Assembly: GCA_019925105.1 (NCBI GenBank)
Contig: JAHGAU010000010.1
Span: forward strand, 992,001 to 1,056,000
Reading direction: 5' to 3'
Source: Niebla homalea
Taxonomy: Eukaryota; Ascomycota; Lecanoromycetes; Lecanorales; Ramalinaceae
DNA length: 64,000 nucleotides
A model generated the notes under the pieces. That model was not told where the DNA came from. It made no database searches and worked only from the letters and a program-made list of their open reading frames with translations. How positions within the stretch are numbered: the stretch's first letter is position 1; each line of letters begins with the position of its first letter. Position numbers and translations under genes: made by a program. This document shows, one piece after another, positions 13,390-25,900 of this stretch.

Positions 13390-16300
13390 TTATAATAACT
13401 TTAACTTAATATTTATTTCTTTATTTTTTAATTTTAAGGTTAACTTATCCGTTAATTTATATACGTACCTTAAATAGATTTAATAAGTACCATATTTATA
13501 CTTTAATAGTCCTTAATAAGTTATTAAGTTATTAAGTTATTTAATTTTTAAGATTATACTTTTTATAATAAATAAATAATTTTTATTATCTTTATTTCTT
13601 ATTTATTTTATCTTTTTGTCTATATTATTTTAATATGTAGCTTTCTTTTTCTTATTATTAACCTTTTTAAGTTATCGGTTATTTTTTTAATATATATAAT
13701 TATCCGTTTTTATTATTATAAATATTATTAATTTAATTAATATCGCTTCTTCTTTATATATTATATATTCTTTATATTATTTAACGTTATTTTACGTAAT
13801 TAATAATAACTTTAAATATTATATTATCTTTTTATTTATTTTATTGGGTATTAAGTTTATAAATCTGATTATCTTCCGCTTTTATCCGGTAAGTTATTAT
13901 TAATATAAAATAAAACTTATTTCTAGTTTTAAATTATTAATTAAATTATTTATTAGATTTTTTATAATTTTTTTTATTATCTTCTTAATACTTCCGAGTT
14001 TCTTTATTATCTTTTAAGTATTCCCGTTACCGTTTTATCCCTTTTAATTCTTTTAAATCCTTACTTAATCATTCTTATTTACTTTTTATTTAACTTATTT
14101 CTTTTATCCCGTTTTACCGCTTTAACTTATTTTTTTATTTATTTAAATTATTTTTTATATACTTTTTTTCCTTTAAGTATATAAATATCTTTTTTTATTA
14201 ATTAATTATTAAGATATATACTTTTAAAGCCGATGTTACTTTTTAAACTTCTTTTTTTTTTTCTTATAATTTATTAATCTTAATTATCCTTTTTATTTTT
14301 TAATTTAATCTTTAAGTTTTTTTAATTATTTTTCTTTTTAAATAAGTTTAACTTAATTTCCTCTTTTAATACTATTACGTTTTTATAATATAATTTTTTA
14401 TATATTAACCTTTAATATATCTTATTTAACGGGTATATTTAAAGTTTAAATAATTAAATATTTTCTTTATAAATAGTATTTTTAATTTTTAATATTTTTA
14501 TTTAAATCTTAAAGTTAACCGTAATTAACTTTAATTATAAAAATCTTAATAAAATATTATAATTTAAGTTATCTTTTAATATTATAAATATTTATATTAA
14601 TTTAATTATTTTTATAATTTAAATATTAAATATAATTTATATATAAAGTAATATATAGTTTCCGTTTATTATTAATATATTTAAATAATTAACTTTAAGC
14701 AATTTTAAAAACCTTTTTTTTTATCCGTAATTTTCTTATTATATTTAAGTTAATTATAATAATATCCGATTCTTAATCGGCTTTTATATTAAGTAATTTA
14801 TTTATTTATTCCGGTTAATAAATAATTATTATTTTTATAGAATATATTTATTTATTTTTATTAAGTATAACTTTAAGCTTTTATTTTAAGCTTATAATTA
14901 TAATATTATTAATTTTAAGTTATTTATTTTAAATCGTTTTTTATATTCTTTTTCCGTTATTCTTAAGAACTTCCTTAATAACTATAATTTTCTTACGATA
15001 TATACGATTAAGGTTTAATATATTCTTTATAAGTCGGTTTATTTCTTTTTAAAATATAATAAAAATTATATTAAATATATTATAAAGAATATAATATTAT
15101 TAATTAATAAAATCCGTTTAACGTTTAAGGCTTATTTCCTTGATAGCCCGATAATTTATTAAAGTTCTTTCTTCCTCCCGGTTTTTACTTTTCTTTTTAA
15201 CTTCCTTTTTATTTATTCCTTAATTTATATAAGCTTGGTAATTTTTTTTTAAATCGTTATCTTTAATTCTTTGTCGTTTTACGGTTATATTTATTATTTT
15301 ATTTACTTTATAATTAATATCCTTATTAAAAAGGTATCTTTTTTTTATAATAATAATCTTATAATTAAAGCCGTTAACTGCTTTTTTATTATTGACCTTA
15401 TTAAGGATTTTTCCTTTTTCCTATATAGTTAAAGTAATAATTATTATATTTATTAATATATTTAATTAATCGTTAAGCGGTATAATTATAAATAATAATA
15501 ATAATTAATAATCCGTATTATAACGCCCGTTTTTACGGTTTTAATCCTTTTCTTATATATATCTTTTTTTATTAAAGCTTATGTTATTTTTATTATATTC
15601 TTATTTATAACTTATATACTTTTCCGTTAAGAATATATTATAGTACTTATAATAAATATAATATAATTTTATATTAAACGACTTAAAGTTATTAATATAA
15701 AGGTTTTTAAACTTAATTGGATTAAATAATTTTAAAGTAAATTTTTTTTTTTTTTTTTAATATTTTAATTAATATATGAATTTTATTGATAATTCTATAA
15801 TTTTTAATTTATATTTTCCGCTTAATTATTAATATTTTATTAAGATAAATTTTAAAATCGGTTTTAATATTTAAATTATTAAGGTAATATTATTTACGGT
15901 AATTATATAAGCGTTATTTATATTATTAAAACGTTTTAAAGTTTCTTATTTATATAATTTTAAAAGTATTTAATTTATTATATTCTTTTTATTTATAATA
16001 TTTATATAATTCCGTCGTAATTAACGTATATTAAATTTACCTTTAACGTAATTTCTTAAAGGTTTCCGTTTATATAATTTAATTAATTTATAAATATTTA
16101 AGCTTTAAGATTTATTTCTTTATTTTCTTTATTTTTTTTAAGTCCTTATTTCTTTTTTATTCTTTTTATAACCCGTTTTATTTTAAAATATATTTTATAA
16201 AGATTAAACTCTTTATATACGTTTTTTATTAAACGTTTATAAAGCTTTATATTTATTAAATTATATTTAAAACAATTAATTACGTCTTTTAATATATATT

Positions 16301-18972
16301 TAATTATTTTATTTATCGTATTTTCTGACTTTTTAAGTTTAATATTTTTTCCGTTTAAGTTATATATAATATAGAATATACGTTTATAATAATTAAAAAT
16401 AGAATTAATTCTTTAAGATAATACTTTAATATTATTCGCCGTTTACTCCGTAAGGTTATTAATATTTAATTTTAAGAATTTTTAACTTAATAGTTTTTAA
16501 AAATTCTTTATATCTTCCTTTATAGCGTTATTTATCGCTTTATTTATAAATAAAGCTTTAATTTTTAACTACTTAATTTAATATATTATATTTCCTTTAA
16601 ATCTTATATTTATTACGTTTATTTATTAATTAAAAAAGGTTTTTTTTTAAATTTTTTTATACGTTACGGATTTATTTTTATATATTATTTAACTTATTTT
16701 TTTATTTATTAAGTTCTTTTAATTTATAAAATAAAATCTTAATCTTAAGTTATATTACAATTCTTTATTATAAAGTTTTTAATAATTTTAAGGTAAAAAT
16801 TAAGATTATTAATAATATTATAAAGTTTTCTTTTATATTTAACTTTATTATTATTATTAAAGAGGATATTTAAAATTATTTAAGTATTTCCTTTATTTTA
16901 TATATATTAATTAGTTCCTTTTTAAATTTAAAGGATTAAAAGATTCTTAATAATATTTCGCTATTTTTTAAAGAAAAATTAATAAAGTTTACTATTAAAT
17001 AATCCTTAATAATACTTATAATTATTAATAAATATAGGATAGCCCCGTAACTTATATGAATTTATCTTAATTTTCTTTATTTTTTATTTAATATAAAATA
17101 AAAGAGTATATATTCTTTTTAATAAAGAAAATAAAATAATAATAAAAAGGGCAATAATACCGTAATTAATTCCTTAATTTATATAATAATATTTAACTTT
17201 ATTTTTCCCATTTTAAGGGTATTAAGATATATATAAAATAAAATATATTATTATTAATATATTACCAGTATTAATAAAAGTATTTTAAAGAAAGGGGTTT
17301 ATAATTACTTTAAGTAATTATATTTTATTTTTATCTTTTTTTACTTTTTTTTTAAGGAAAGGGTTAAGTTAATATATAATTATATAACGTTAATAAAGGT
17401 TCTTCTGGTCTCTTAAGTTATTATATAAATATATATAAATTATATCTTATTATAAGTGTATGTTTCTTTTTAAAATTAAGGTAAATTTTAATTATTTATT
17501 CTAATCTTTTTTACCTTTTATACCGGAAAACCTTAAAAAGGGTACCGTTAAATTAAGTAAGTTTTATATTAATAACCGCTATAAATTATTATTAATATTC
17601 TTAATATATATATGATATAATTATTATTATAAATATATTTATCTTTATTTTCTTTTATTAATTCCCTTAATCGGTTTTATTACTTATTTCTTTTTATTAT
17701 TTACTTTTTTTAATTTATTTTTTCATTTTTTAATTCTTAGTTATTTAGTTTATAATATAAGGTAAAGGGCTTATTACGTTTAATTAATATATTATATAGC
17801 TTACGGTTATTTCCTAGGAATTTTAAAGACCGGTTTAAATTTTTATAAGTAATTTAGAATTTAATTATTATTTAAATAGCTTTTAATTTAATAATTTACG
17901 TTCTAATAAGAAATATATATAATTATTTAAGCCTTATTAAGGAATCTTATTTTTATTACGCTTATTATTAAGATATATAGTTTAATTTAGTTATTTTAAT
18001 AATTATTAAGGAATTTTATATATTTATTAATATTAAAATGTTTAATATTACTTATAGGTTTTAAAAGATTATTTACCCGGTATAAAATAATCTTTAGGAT
18101 TAACTTTACGTTTTTAAAAAATATATATAATACTTTAAATTAAATTAAAGAATTTTACTTATAATAAATAAGTTAGTTATTTAGAATTATTTTATAAAAT
18201 TTACGGTTTAATTACTTAAAATAATTTAATAAAACTTATAATTTAATCGGATTTAAATACTTATATTAACTTAATAAATTTTATATTTTAGTTATTATAG
18301 TTATTAATTATTAAATAATAGTTTTATATCATTTAAAATAATTAATTTTTTTAAAATTTTTTTTTAATTACTTTAATTTCTTTTATTTTAAGAAAATAAC
18401 TTATATTTATATATAAGTTATAATTTCCTTAACGATAATTTAAAACATTTGGTAATATATATAATTATTTCTTAATTAAGGTTTAAGCCCGTTATTAATA
18501 TAAAAAATATTATTATTCTTTTATAATTAAAACGCTTTAAAAAAGTTATTATCTTTTTTTTTTTTTTTTTTTAATTTTCAATAATTAATAATTAATTAAT
18601 AAATATTAATAATGCTTTACCGATACGTATAAATAAGGTCCCCGTATTAATTAAAATTGGTAATAAGAATATTTAAATAAAGGTACCTTGAAAAGGGTTA
18701 CTTAAATATTTTTATTTTTCTTAATTTTAATATTTATTTAATAAATAAGTAATAATTAAAAATATTCTATAAATAAATATAAATTTATAACTTATTAATC
18801 TTATTATATATATATAATATAATAATAATAAAGGTCGGTTTAATATAATATCTTTATAGTTTTTATTACTATTAATTAAGGAAAAATACAGTAAATTATT
18901 TATAATTTAATTGTATAACCAGACTGAATTCCTTAATATATATAAATAAATAAAAGTCTTCTTAAGACCATT

Positions 18973-19222
18973 AAAAAAGATAAAAAGGAAGGAAAAAGTA
19001 AAAGTAATAAAATAATAAATAACTATAAAGTATAATTAAAAATAAGCCGTAGCCCCTATATAAGTTAATAAGGTATAGGTTTCTTATTATAATAATCCGT
19101 TATACCCTTTCTTTTTAAAGTATATATAAATCGATTCCACCCTTAATCAGCCCTTTTAATATTTCCATTCCTCCATATACCCATCCGCAAGTTTGGTGTC
19201 TTCCATGCTCTCCCCCTTTCCA
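18973..19222 (-). repeat. 250-bp LTR, right (5' LTR of minus-strand element)
   Basis: Begins AAAAAAGAT (RIP of AGAAAAGAT) and ends CCCCCTTTCCA, followed by GCTTC. Its outer 90 bp is almost unmutated, while the inner end is RIPped. The primer site TGGTCTTAAGAAG lies just inside, on the minus strand (about 18,958-18,970). Confidence 0.85.
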
Positions 19223-19227
19223 GCTTC

Positions 19228-19381
19228 CGTATATATTAAATGAATGCCCCGATAAATAATAAACCGGCGTAACGTTACTTATATAATTATTAAGTTACCC
19301 GGGGTTAAAGTTAATCCAAGAATTATATATATATTAAGATAATAGCGTTTTAATAATATTAAGGATACTTATAAGGATATT
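19228..19381 (+). mobile_element. Gypsy B, internal segment 2
   Basis: A 154-bp piece matching the reverse complement of gypsy A near 38,560-38,740 (shared CCCCGGGTTAAAG-type text). It lies between two insertions and joins segment 1 (..5,668) to segment 3 (29,695..). Confidence 0.75.
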
Positions 19382-19554
19382 TGTTATGAAACGGCGCATG
19401 CGCAGGTATATAGTATCACGGTCTGCGGTAGATATGAGCATAGCGGGTAGCTCCCGGGGGATCTTAACGCGCATACTCACTTAAATCCATAGCTATTTAC
19501 CTAGCTACTTAACAATTATATTAATTATATATTATAATTATTCGTTCTTAATAA
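19382..19554. repeat. LTR-173, left copy
   Basis: 173 bp, well preserved (TGTTATGAAACGGCGCATGC start). It is followed by TGGTAGTAGTAGCC at 19,556, which resembles a primer-binding site, but the same position in the other copy reads TGGTAGCAATAG. Not decisive for orientation. Confidence 0.85.
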
Positions 19555-19688
19555 TTGGTAGTAGTAGCCAGGTTCGGTCTTTTATATATTATTATATATA
19601 TAATTATTCGATTCAGAAAAGATAGAAGGCAATAAAAGAGCAAAAGTGATAAAATAGCAAGTACCAATAAAGTACAATTGAAGATGGG

Positions 19689-19851
19689 TATTACGGACAT
19701 GCATAAAGCATATGAAGTGAGTGGGTATAATATATATAATGAGTAGCTATCTAGCTATGAAGGTGCGCAATATAAGTATACGCGTTAAGCATACGGAAGA
19801 AGGTAAGGCCGCTCCGTACCAAGGAATCCTCCTATGGTCTATACCGTAATA
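19689..19851 (+). repeat. LTR-163, left copy
   Basis: Starts TATTACGGACATGC and ends ACCGTAATA (RIP of ACCGTGACA). Contains the core GAAGGTGCGCAATATAAGT (about 19,759-19,777) that is shared with other short LTRs in the window. Confidence 0.85.
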
Positions 19852-21047
19852 ATATGCTTATAAAAAAAGAAAAAAGTGACGTTTACGTCGAACCGTTCAC
19901 CATAAAATATTATGAATTTTAATAGCCTCGGTAATAAAGGTAATCAAGTGTAAGCCCTAAATATATGGATAACGTTATTTGTATATATAGTTATTAAGAA
20001 ATAAAGGGCCGTAAGAATCGTATATTGGAAAAAAGCCGTAAGCCGAAAGATTATTATAATTTACCCGGGAAATAATCGTAATTTTTAAGCATTATAATTA
20101 ATTTAAATCGCTTAAAAACGTAATCTCTAACATATTACCGTAATCGTATTTTTTACTAAATTATTATTTTTAAAGCCGTAATTGGTTTTATAATATTTAA
20201 TAATATTTAAGAGTTAAGTGTACTTAAAGTTAACGATTTTAATATAATAATTAATATAAATGATTTTATTTATAGTTTTATTATTTTTAAGTTTATATTT
20301 AAAACCGTTTTAAGTTAAAGTAAAGCATAATAAACGGTAAAATAAATAATTATTATTAAAAATATACTCTTTTTAATAGAGAGGAATAGGCTTATTTTTA
20401 AGGCTTTTTATTCTAGCTTTTATAATGTCTTTTCCGTCCTTATTTATTATACTTATAAGTGGTTTAACTAAGGGCTCTTTCTTTAACGTTACGGGGGTAA
20501 TTTAAGGTAAAAGTGACTTTTAAGGTAGAAACGATTTAACTAATGAAGACGGATTTAAGGGTAATATACTTAATTTAGGTATAAATTTATTAAGGAGGTC
20601 TTTAAGTATTATAAGTAATAGTAGCTTTAATAATAACACTATAAACGTTATCGATTTTAATAAAGTAAAAGATTTAAGAGGTATAAATCTTATATAAAAA
20701 TTATAAATAATAAGGTAGGATTTAAATAAGAAATAATTAACTTATAATAAGCTTACTGATAAAGTAGATAAAGTGGATGAAGTCCTGGATCTTATAAATA
20801 AGGTTTAAGGTATTAAAAATAATTTAAATTACATTAAAAGCTAATAAATATAATAGTATTAAGGATAATATAATTAAGTTAATTAAAGAAGCTTATAATA
20901 AAGGTATTACGATATAAAACATTTAATTAAAGATTCCGCTTAATAAAGGATTAAGTAAATAAGTTATAACGTAATTACCTTAACTTAAGGCAGTAATGAT
21001 TATTTTTAATCTATAGTAATAACTAGATATTAACTATTATTATTATT

Positions 21048-21210
21048 TATTGCGGATATACATAAAGTATATAAAGTAAGTAAGTATAATATATATAATA
21101 AGTAGTTATTTAACTATAAAAATGCGCAATATAAGTATACGCGCTAAGCATACGGAAGAAGGTAAGGCCGCTCCGTGCCAAGGAATCCTCCCATGGTCCA
21201 TACCGTGACA
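21048..21210 (+). repeat. LTR-163, right copy
   Basis: 163 bp. The inner (left) half is RIPped. The outer half, ending CATACCGTGACA, is intact. Confidence 0.85.
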
Positions 21211-21905
21211 ATGGGCCGCAGCCCTTATATAAGTTGGTGAGGTATAGGAAGTCTATCATGGTAATTATTATACTCCTCCCTTTTTAAAGTATATATAAAT
21301 CGATTCTACCCTTAATTAGCCCTTTTAATATTCTCACTCCTTCATAAACTTATCCGCAAGTTTAATGTCTTCCATGCTCTCCCCCTTTCCAGATTCCAAA
21401 ATCTCATTATAAATTAGTATTTATACATCCTATAGACCTTAAAAAATCTCACTCCTGTAATATACCGTTAATACCGTATATCTTATCTAATAGTTCGAGC
21501 CTTAGAATATCTACTATATTTATTATTAATCGTTTTCATTAAATTTATTCAGTTAGTTATCAGATTTATTATGCCTTTATCTACTTACTTAATAAGCTCC
21601 TTATTATTTATATACTCTCTTAAATCGTTTACGTCGTCTGAATTACTTATTTTAATACTTTTCTAAAGCTTATAATTCGGCTTATTATTATCTACCTACC
21701 TTATTATCCACGACCTCTATATCCGTTACGTATTATTAAAGACGCTTACCTAATTTTTCGCGTTAAAAAAATCATTTTACTTTAACGTATCAATACCCTT
21801 ACCTATTATAATACTTAAAGACCTTTATAAGAAATTTATATCAGCTATAAGGAAACCACCGTAAAAGTAAGCGTTACGACGTGAAGCCATTATATAAAAT
21901 TTAAC

Positions 21906-22091
21906 TGTCAGGGACTAACCTGGGTCCGGGTATGGACATGGTAGGTGGGTAGTATGATTGGATTTTGACTATAAAGGAGTAAATATAAGTGTGGGTGGCC
22001 TGTAGCTACTTAAAGGTGCGCGCTAAGCCCCCCCCCCCCTAATGGGGTAGGTAGGCCGAATATGGGAGCACAGGCCGATAATACCATTATA
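21906..22091 (+). repeat. LTR-186, left copy
   Basis: Starts TGTCAGGGACTAACC and ends ATACCATTATA (RIP of ATACCACCACA). The outer portion is unmutated and the inner few bases are RIPped. Confidence 0.85.
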
Positions 22092-22607
22092 CGATTCCCC
22101 TCTCCGCGACGGCGAGCTCCCGTAAACCGATTACCGTATCTATTATATCTACTTCAGCTCCTAAGCTAAAAACGATCATAAAAAACCACCGGGTAGTAAG
22201 TACGGTTAATAAGCGTAATAATTAAGGGCTAACTCTTAAGTAAGGCCGAAGGTACGGTAATAAGCCGACTTAAATTAAATCGATTAACGCGATATCCGTG
22301 GTATAACCGAGTTATATATTTTCTATCGAAATAAGATTTAATATAAAGCTATTACCATTAATATTATCGTTTTAATCTCCCTCCTTTTATCCTTATTATA
22401 CCTTTAATATATTACCGCGATATCCATTTTACTTTAGTATTATTATATTATTTAATATAAGTTACTCTTTAATCTATAGTCTTATTTATTCTCTTAAGAA
22501 TCTCTATAGCTAGTATATAATTTATATTATTGGTAGGCCGGTAGGTAAAAATGGTAAAGTAAGGTAAAAGGTTTAAGGAAAGGAATTTAATTAAAGAATT
22601 AAATACT

Positions 22608-22828
22608 TGTCAGCCTGGGTGCAGGCATGGTGGTGGTATTGCATGGAGTATCACTGAGCCGTTATGCGAGCGGTGTTAAGACATTACCATAACGCGTATA
22701 AATATCATTACCTGGCCGTATATCTTATACCACCCAAATATTTCATATAGATAGCACCATGCTTCCTAAATAAATCATATATAATATACATATATATTAT
22801 CCACTTTCATATATTTATACGTTTAATA
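22608..22828 (+). repeat. Copia 5' LTR (221 bp)
   Basis: First ~130 bp nearly free of RIP. The last part is RIPped and ends TTTAATA, where the 3' copy has TCTGACA. Confidence 0.9.
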
Positions 22829-22839
22829 GTTATAAGCCC
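22829..22839 (+). promoter_or_regulatory. Primer-binding site, initiator-tRNA-Met anticodon type
   Basis: GTTATAAGCCC directly follows the 5' LTR. With one RIP change (A for G) it matches GTTATGAGCCC, the complement of the anticodon arm of fungal initiator tRNA-Met. Drosophila copia and yeast Ty5 prime from such a half-tRNA. Confidence 0.65.
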
Positions 22840-22999
22840 GGTATTATATACCACTATAGCCACTCACTTATTAATCAATTTAAAGGCGTAATTAACCATT
22901 TAAAAAGGCTTAGATCGAATCCTTAAGGTTAATATATTATATATAAATAAAAAATAAAAAAGGAACCAAAGAGTATAATAAGCTTATTACTTATTACTC

Positions 23000-25900
23000 C
23001 TTTATACCCTTAAAATAAAGTTAAACTTATTATTTTAAAAGATTAAAACTTATAACTTGCCGTTATTAAAAATAAAGTTATTGGATATTACGTCTGGGAA
23101 CTTATTAACTTTACTTTTATAATAAAACCAATAAACTTAAATAAGTTATTAAAACCAATATAGTCAGTCCTTATAATAAACGAAGTTATTAACTTAAGGG
23201 TATTAATAGCCTATAAAAATAATTTATAAATATAGAAGTTAAAATTATAAAAATAAAAAGAATAATATACGTTTTTTATTAAAATTAATAATTATATATA
23301 CTTAATAATTAATAAAGCGAACCTCGTTTACTTTAAGGACGTAAATTATTACCTATAGAATTATTTACGTATTCTTAAAATTAAGTTTATACCTTTAAAT
23401 TCCGTTTGCTTTTTAACGGTAAAGAAAGAATATTATAAAATTATAACGGGACCTAATTTTTATTAAAATGTTAAATTATAACTTAATAAATATACTTAAG
23501 TACTTATAAAAATCAAAAATAATAATATCCTTAAAATATTGGATAAAAAACGGGTATACCGTAATTTTATTAACGTAATTAAGAAATAGGCTTTTATATT
23601 AATATAACTTTATAAGTTTAATATAAATAATTTAATTAACTTCTTAATAACTCTTATTAATCTTAAGGAGTAATTTTAAAATTATATACGGTATAATAAT
23701 ATAAAGAAATTAACTTTATTCTATTTAATTTTTATTATTAATAAAAATTAAAATAATATTAAGAAAAACAATAAGTTTATATTTAAAGGTAAAAACATTA
23801 AGTTAAAAGAATATTTTTATAATATTAAATATTGGTTTAATAAATATAATGATTTACGTATAGACCGATTTAGTTAACTTATTAACTTTAAATTTAATCT
23901 TATACTTAAAAAACGAATAAATAATAAGCTTAAGGATATTAAAATAAAAGAAAGAATTAATTAAGCTTTTAAGAAATCCAGAAACTTTAAGTTTAAATAA
24001 AATAATTCATCTATATTAGGTCGAAATAATAATAATAACTTTAATATATTTAATATAGGATAAGAATCTTATATATTATAATTATTATAAATTTTAAATT
24101 ATAACTTAAACTCTTATATTTATAATAAAATAATAAAAGATTAATTTATTAAAAAAATAGATAAAAAGAACGATATTATTATCGTTAAAAATAATAACCT
24201 TAAAATTATTACTTATAGTAAAATCGAAATAAATATCGATACCCCTAAAGGTAATAATTTTATTACACTTTATAACGTTACGTATATACTTAACTTCATA
24301 ATTAACGTTATATTTAATATTATCCTTATAGATAAGGGTATTTATTTTAATATTAAACGTTATTACCTTTATAGCAATAGATAAATAAGAATATTAATTA
24401 AAAAGATTAATAAATATTATATACTTAAAGATAATATTAAATAACTTAACGCGATATTTATAACCGGTAAACTTATCGTTAAATCAGTAATTATAAGCTA
24501 ATAATACCAGCTTTTTATATATACTATTAATAAAGTAATATAGTATTTTTAATAAGTAATTAAAAGGGTAAAAATTATTAATAATATTAAAGCTTTAAAT
24601 ATAAATAATTATAAGAATTATATTTTATTAAAAGCTTACCGGATTATATTAAGATCCTTATATAAAGTAGAAATATTAATAAAGCCTTTCTTTTAAATTA
24701 CTTATAACTTTATATAAATAAATATAATAATAAATTAGGATTAATAAATATTATATATTACTTACTTAAAATATAATTTCTAAATAATATATACTTATAA
24801 ATATAAGTTTAAAGTAATAAATATTTTAAGGAAGGCTATCAAAATAATTAAAATATAATATTATTATAATATAGTTTTTATTTAGTTAAACGGAAAAAGA
24901 TCCTTAAAATTTAAATTTAAAAATTTTATTAATAAGCTTAATATTACCTTTAAATTATTAATATTATATACCGTTATATAAAACGGTTATTTAAAATAAA
25001 AAAATGGTTTATTAATTATAAAAGTAAAAATTATAAGACTATAAATAAAACTTCTTTAATTCTTATAACCATAGATTATATAAACGGCCGGTTTCTTTAT
25101 AAATTAAATATTAATAAGAAAATATTTATAAGCTATATTATTTAAGAAAACCATTAACTTAAAGTTAAATTCTCAATATTTTAAATAATATAATAATAAA
25201 GCCTATTTATTTAATAAGTCGATCCTTAAAAAGAAAAATTAATAATAAGAATATATATTGGTTTCCTTATTAATTATGATAATATTAATATTTATAATAT
25301 ATAAATACTTAATTAAAAAATATATATATATATATAAAACGTTTTCTTTAAAAAGAATAAGTTCTATAAAACCAATAAAATCGATTTAACTTAACTTAAA
25401 AAAGAACCGTTCTTTTATTTAATTAATATCTTAGAAATAAATATATTTTATATTATTATTAAGTTATTATTAAATAATAAAAAAAAGAAGGAATTTATAA
25501 ATAATACTATTAACCCTATATAAAAAGGAAAAGGAAAAGAATAATAAAAGGATTATTTATCTTTATTAACTTTAATATTAATAAATTATAATATAATATC
25601 TAAAAATAATAACGGAGGAGATAACAATAATAATAACGGTAATAAATTATTAATTTTATTATTAGATCCGTTATTAGTTTTATTAACTTTATTAGCTTTA
25701 TTAACTTTAAAGCTAAAAAAGAAAAACAATAATAAATCCAACTTTAATATAAATAATATTATTAAAGGAAAAAGAGCTATAAAAGGTATAAAGAAAGTAA
25801 ATTATATTATAATCCTTATTTTAATTATAAATAAATTAAAACTATTATATTATATAATATTTATTACTTTTTTATTATTTTATAAGTTCTATAAAAAGAA

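Larger units (their letters stand above)
5669..19222 (-). mobile_element. Large LTR retrotransposon with 250-bp LTRs (13.55 kb)
   Basis: Both LTRs are 250 bp, flanked by the 5-bp duplication GCTTC (5664-5668 and 19,223-19,227). The empty site is visible in inverted form in gypsy A near 38,755, with only one copy of the target. A TGG-starting primer site on the minus strand (TGGTCTTAAGAAG, next to the LTR at 18,973) makes the element minus-oriented. The inside is heavily RIPped. A weak integrase-like zinc-binding stretch is near 10,800 on the minus strand. At 13.5 kb it is about twice the usual autonomous size, so it may hide further insertions beyond the solo LTR at 13,216. The ends read TG..CT rather than TG..CA. 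Confidence 0.78.
19689..21210 (+). mobile_element. Non-autonomous LTR element with 163-bp LTRs (LTR-163), 1,522 bp
   Basis: The LTRs 19,689-19,851 and 21,048-21,210 are each 163 bp, with duplication ATGGG (19,684-19,688 and 21,211-21,215). The 1.2-kb interior shows no reverse transcriptase, integrase or protease motif, only RIPped text. Complete and pol-less, it is a TRIM-like element that must have used enzymes from another element. Confidence 0.88.
19615..21391 (-). repeat. Solo 250-bp LTR interrupted by a 1.5-kb element
   Basis: The same LTR as at 5,669 and 18,973. Flanked by the exact duplication GATTC (19,610-19,614 and 21,392-21,396). It is split at 19,688 by the element 19,689-21,210. 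Joining 74 bp and 176 bp gives 250 bp exactly, which confirms all four boundaries. Confidence 0.9.

Noticed and set aside
19556..19569. TGGTAGTAGTAGCC as a firm primer-binding site of LTR-173
   Set aside because: Position is right, but the other copy differs beyond RIP changes and the opposite end lacks a purine tract. The shared LTR core would argue for the opposite orientation.
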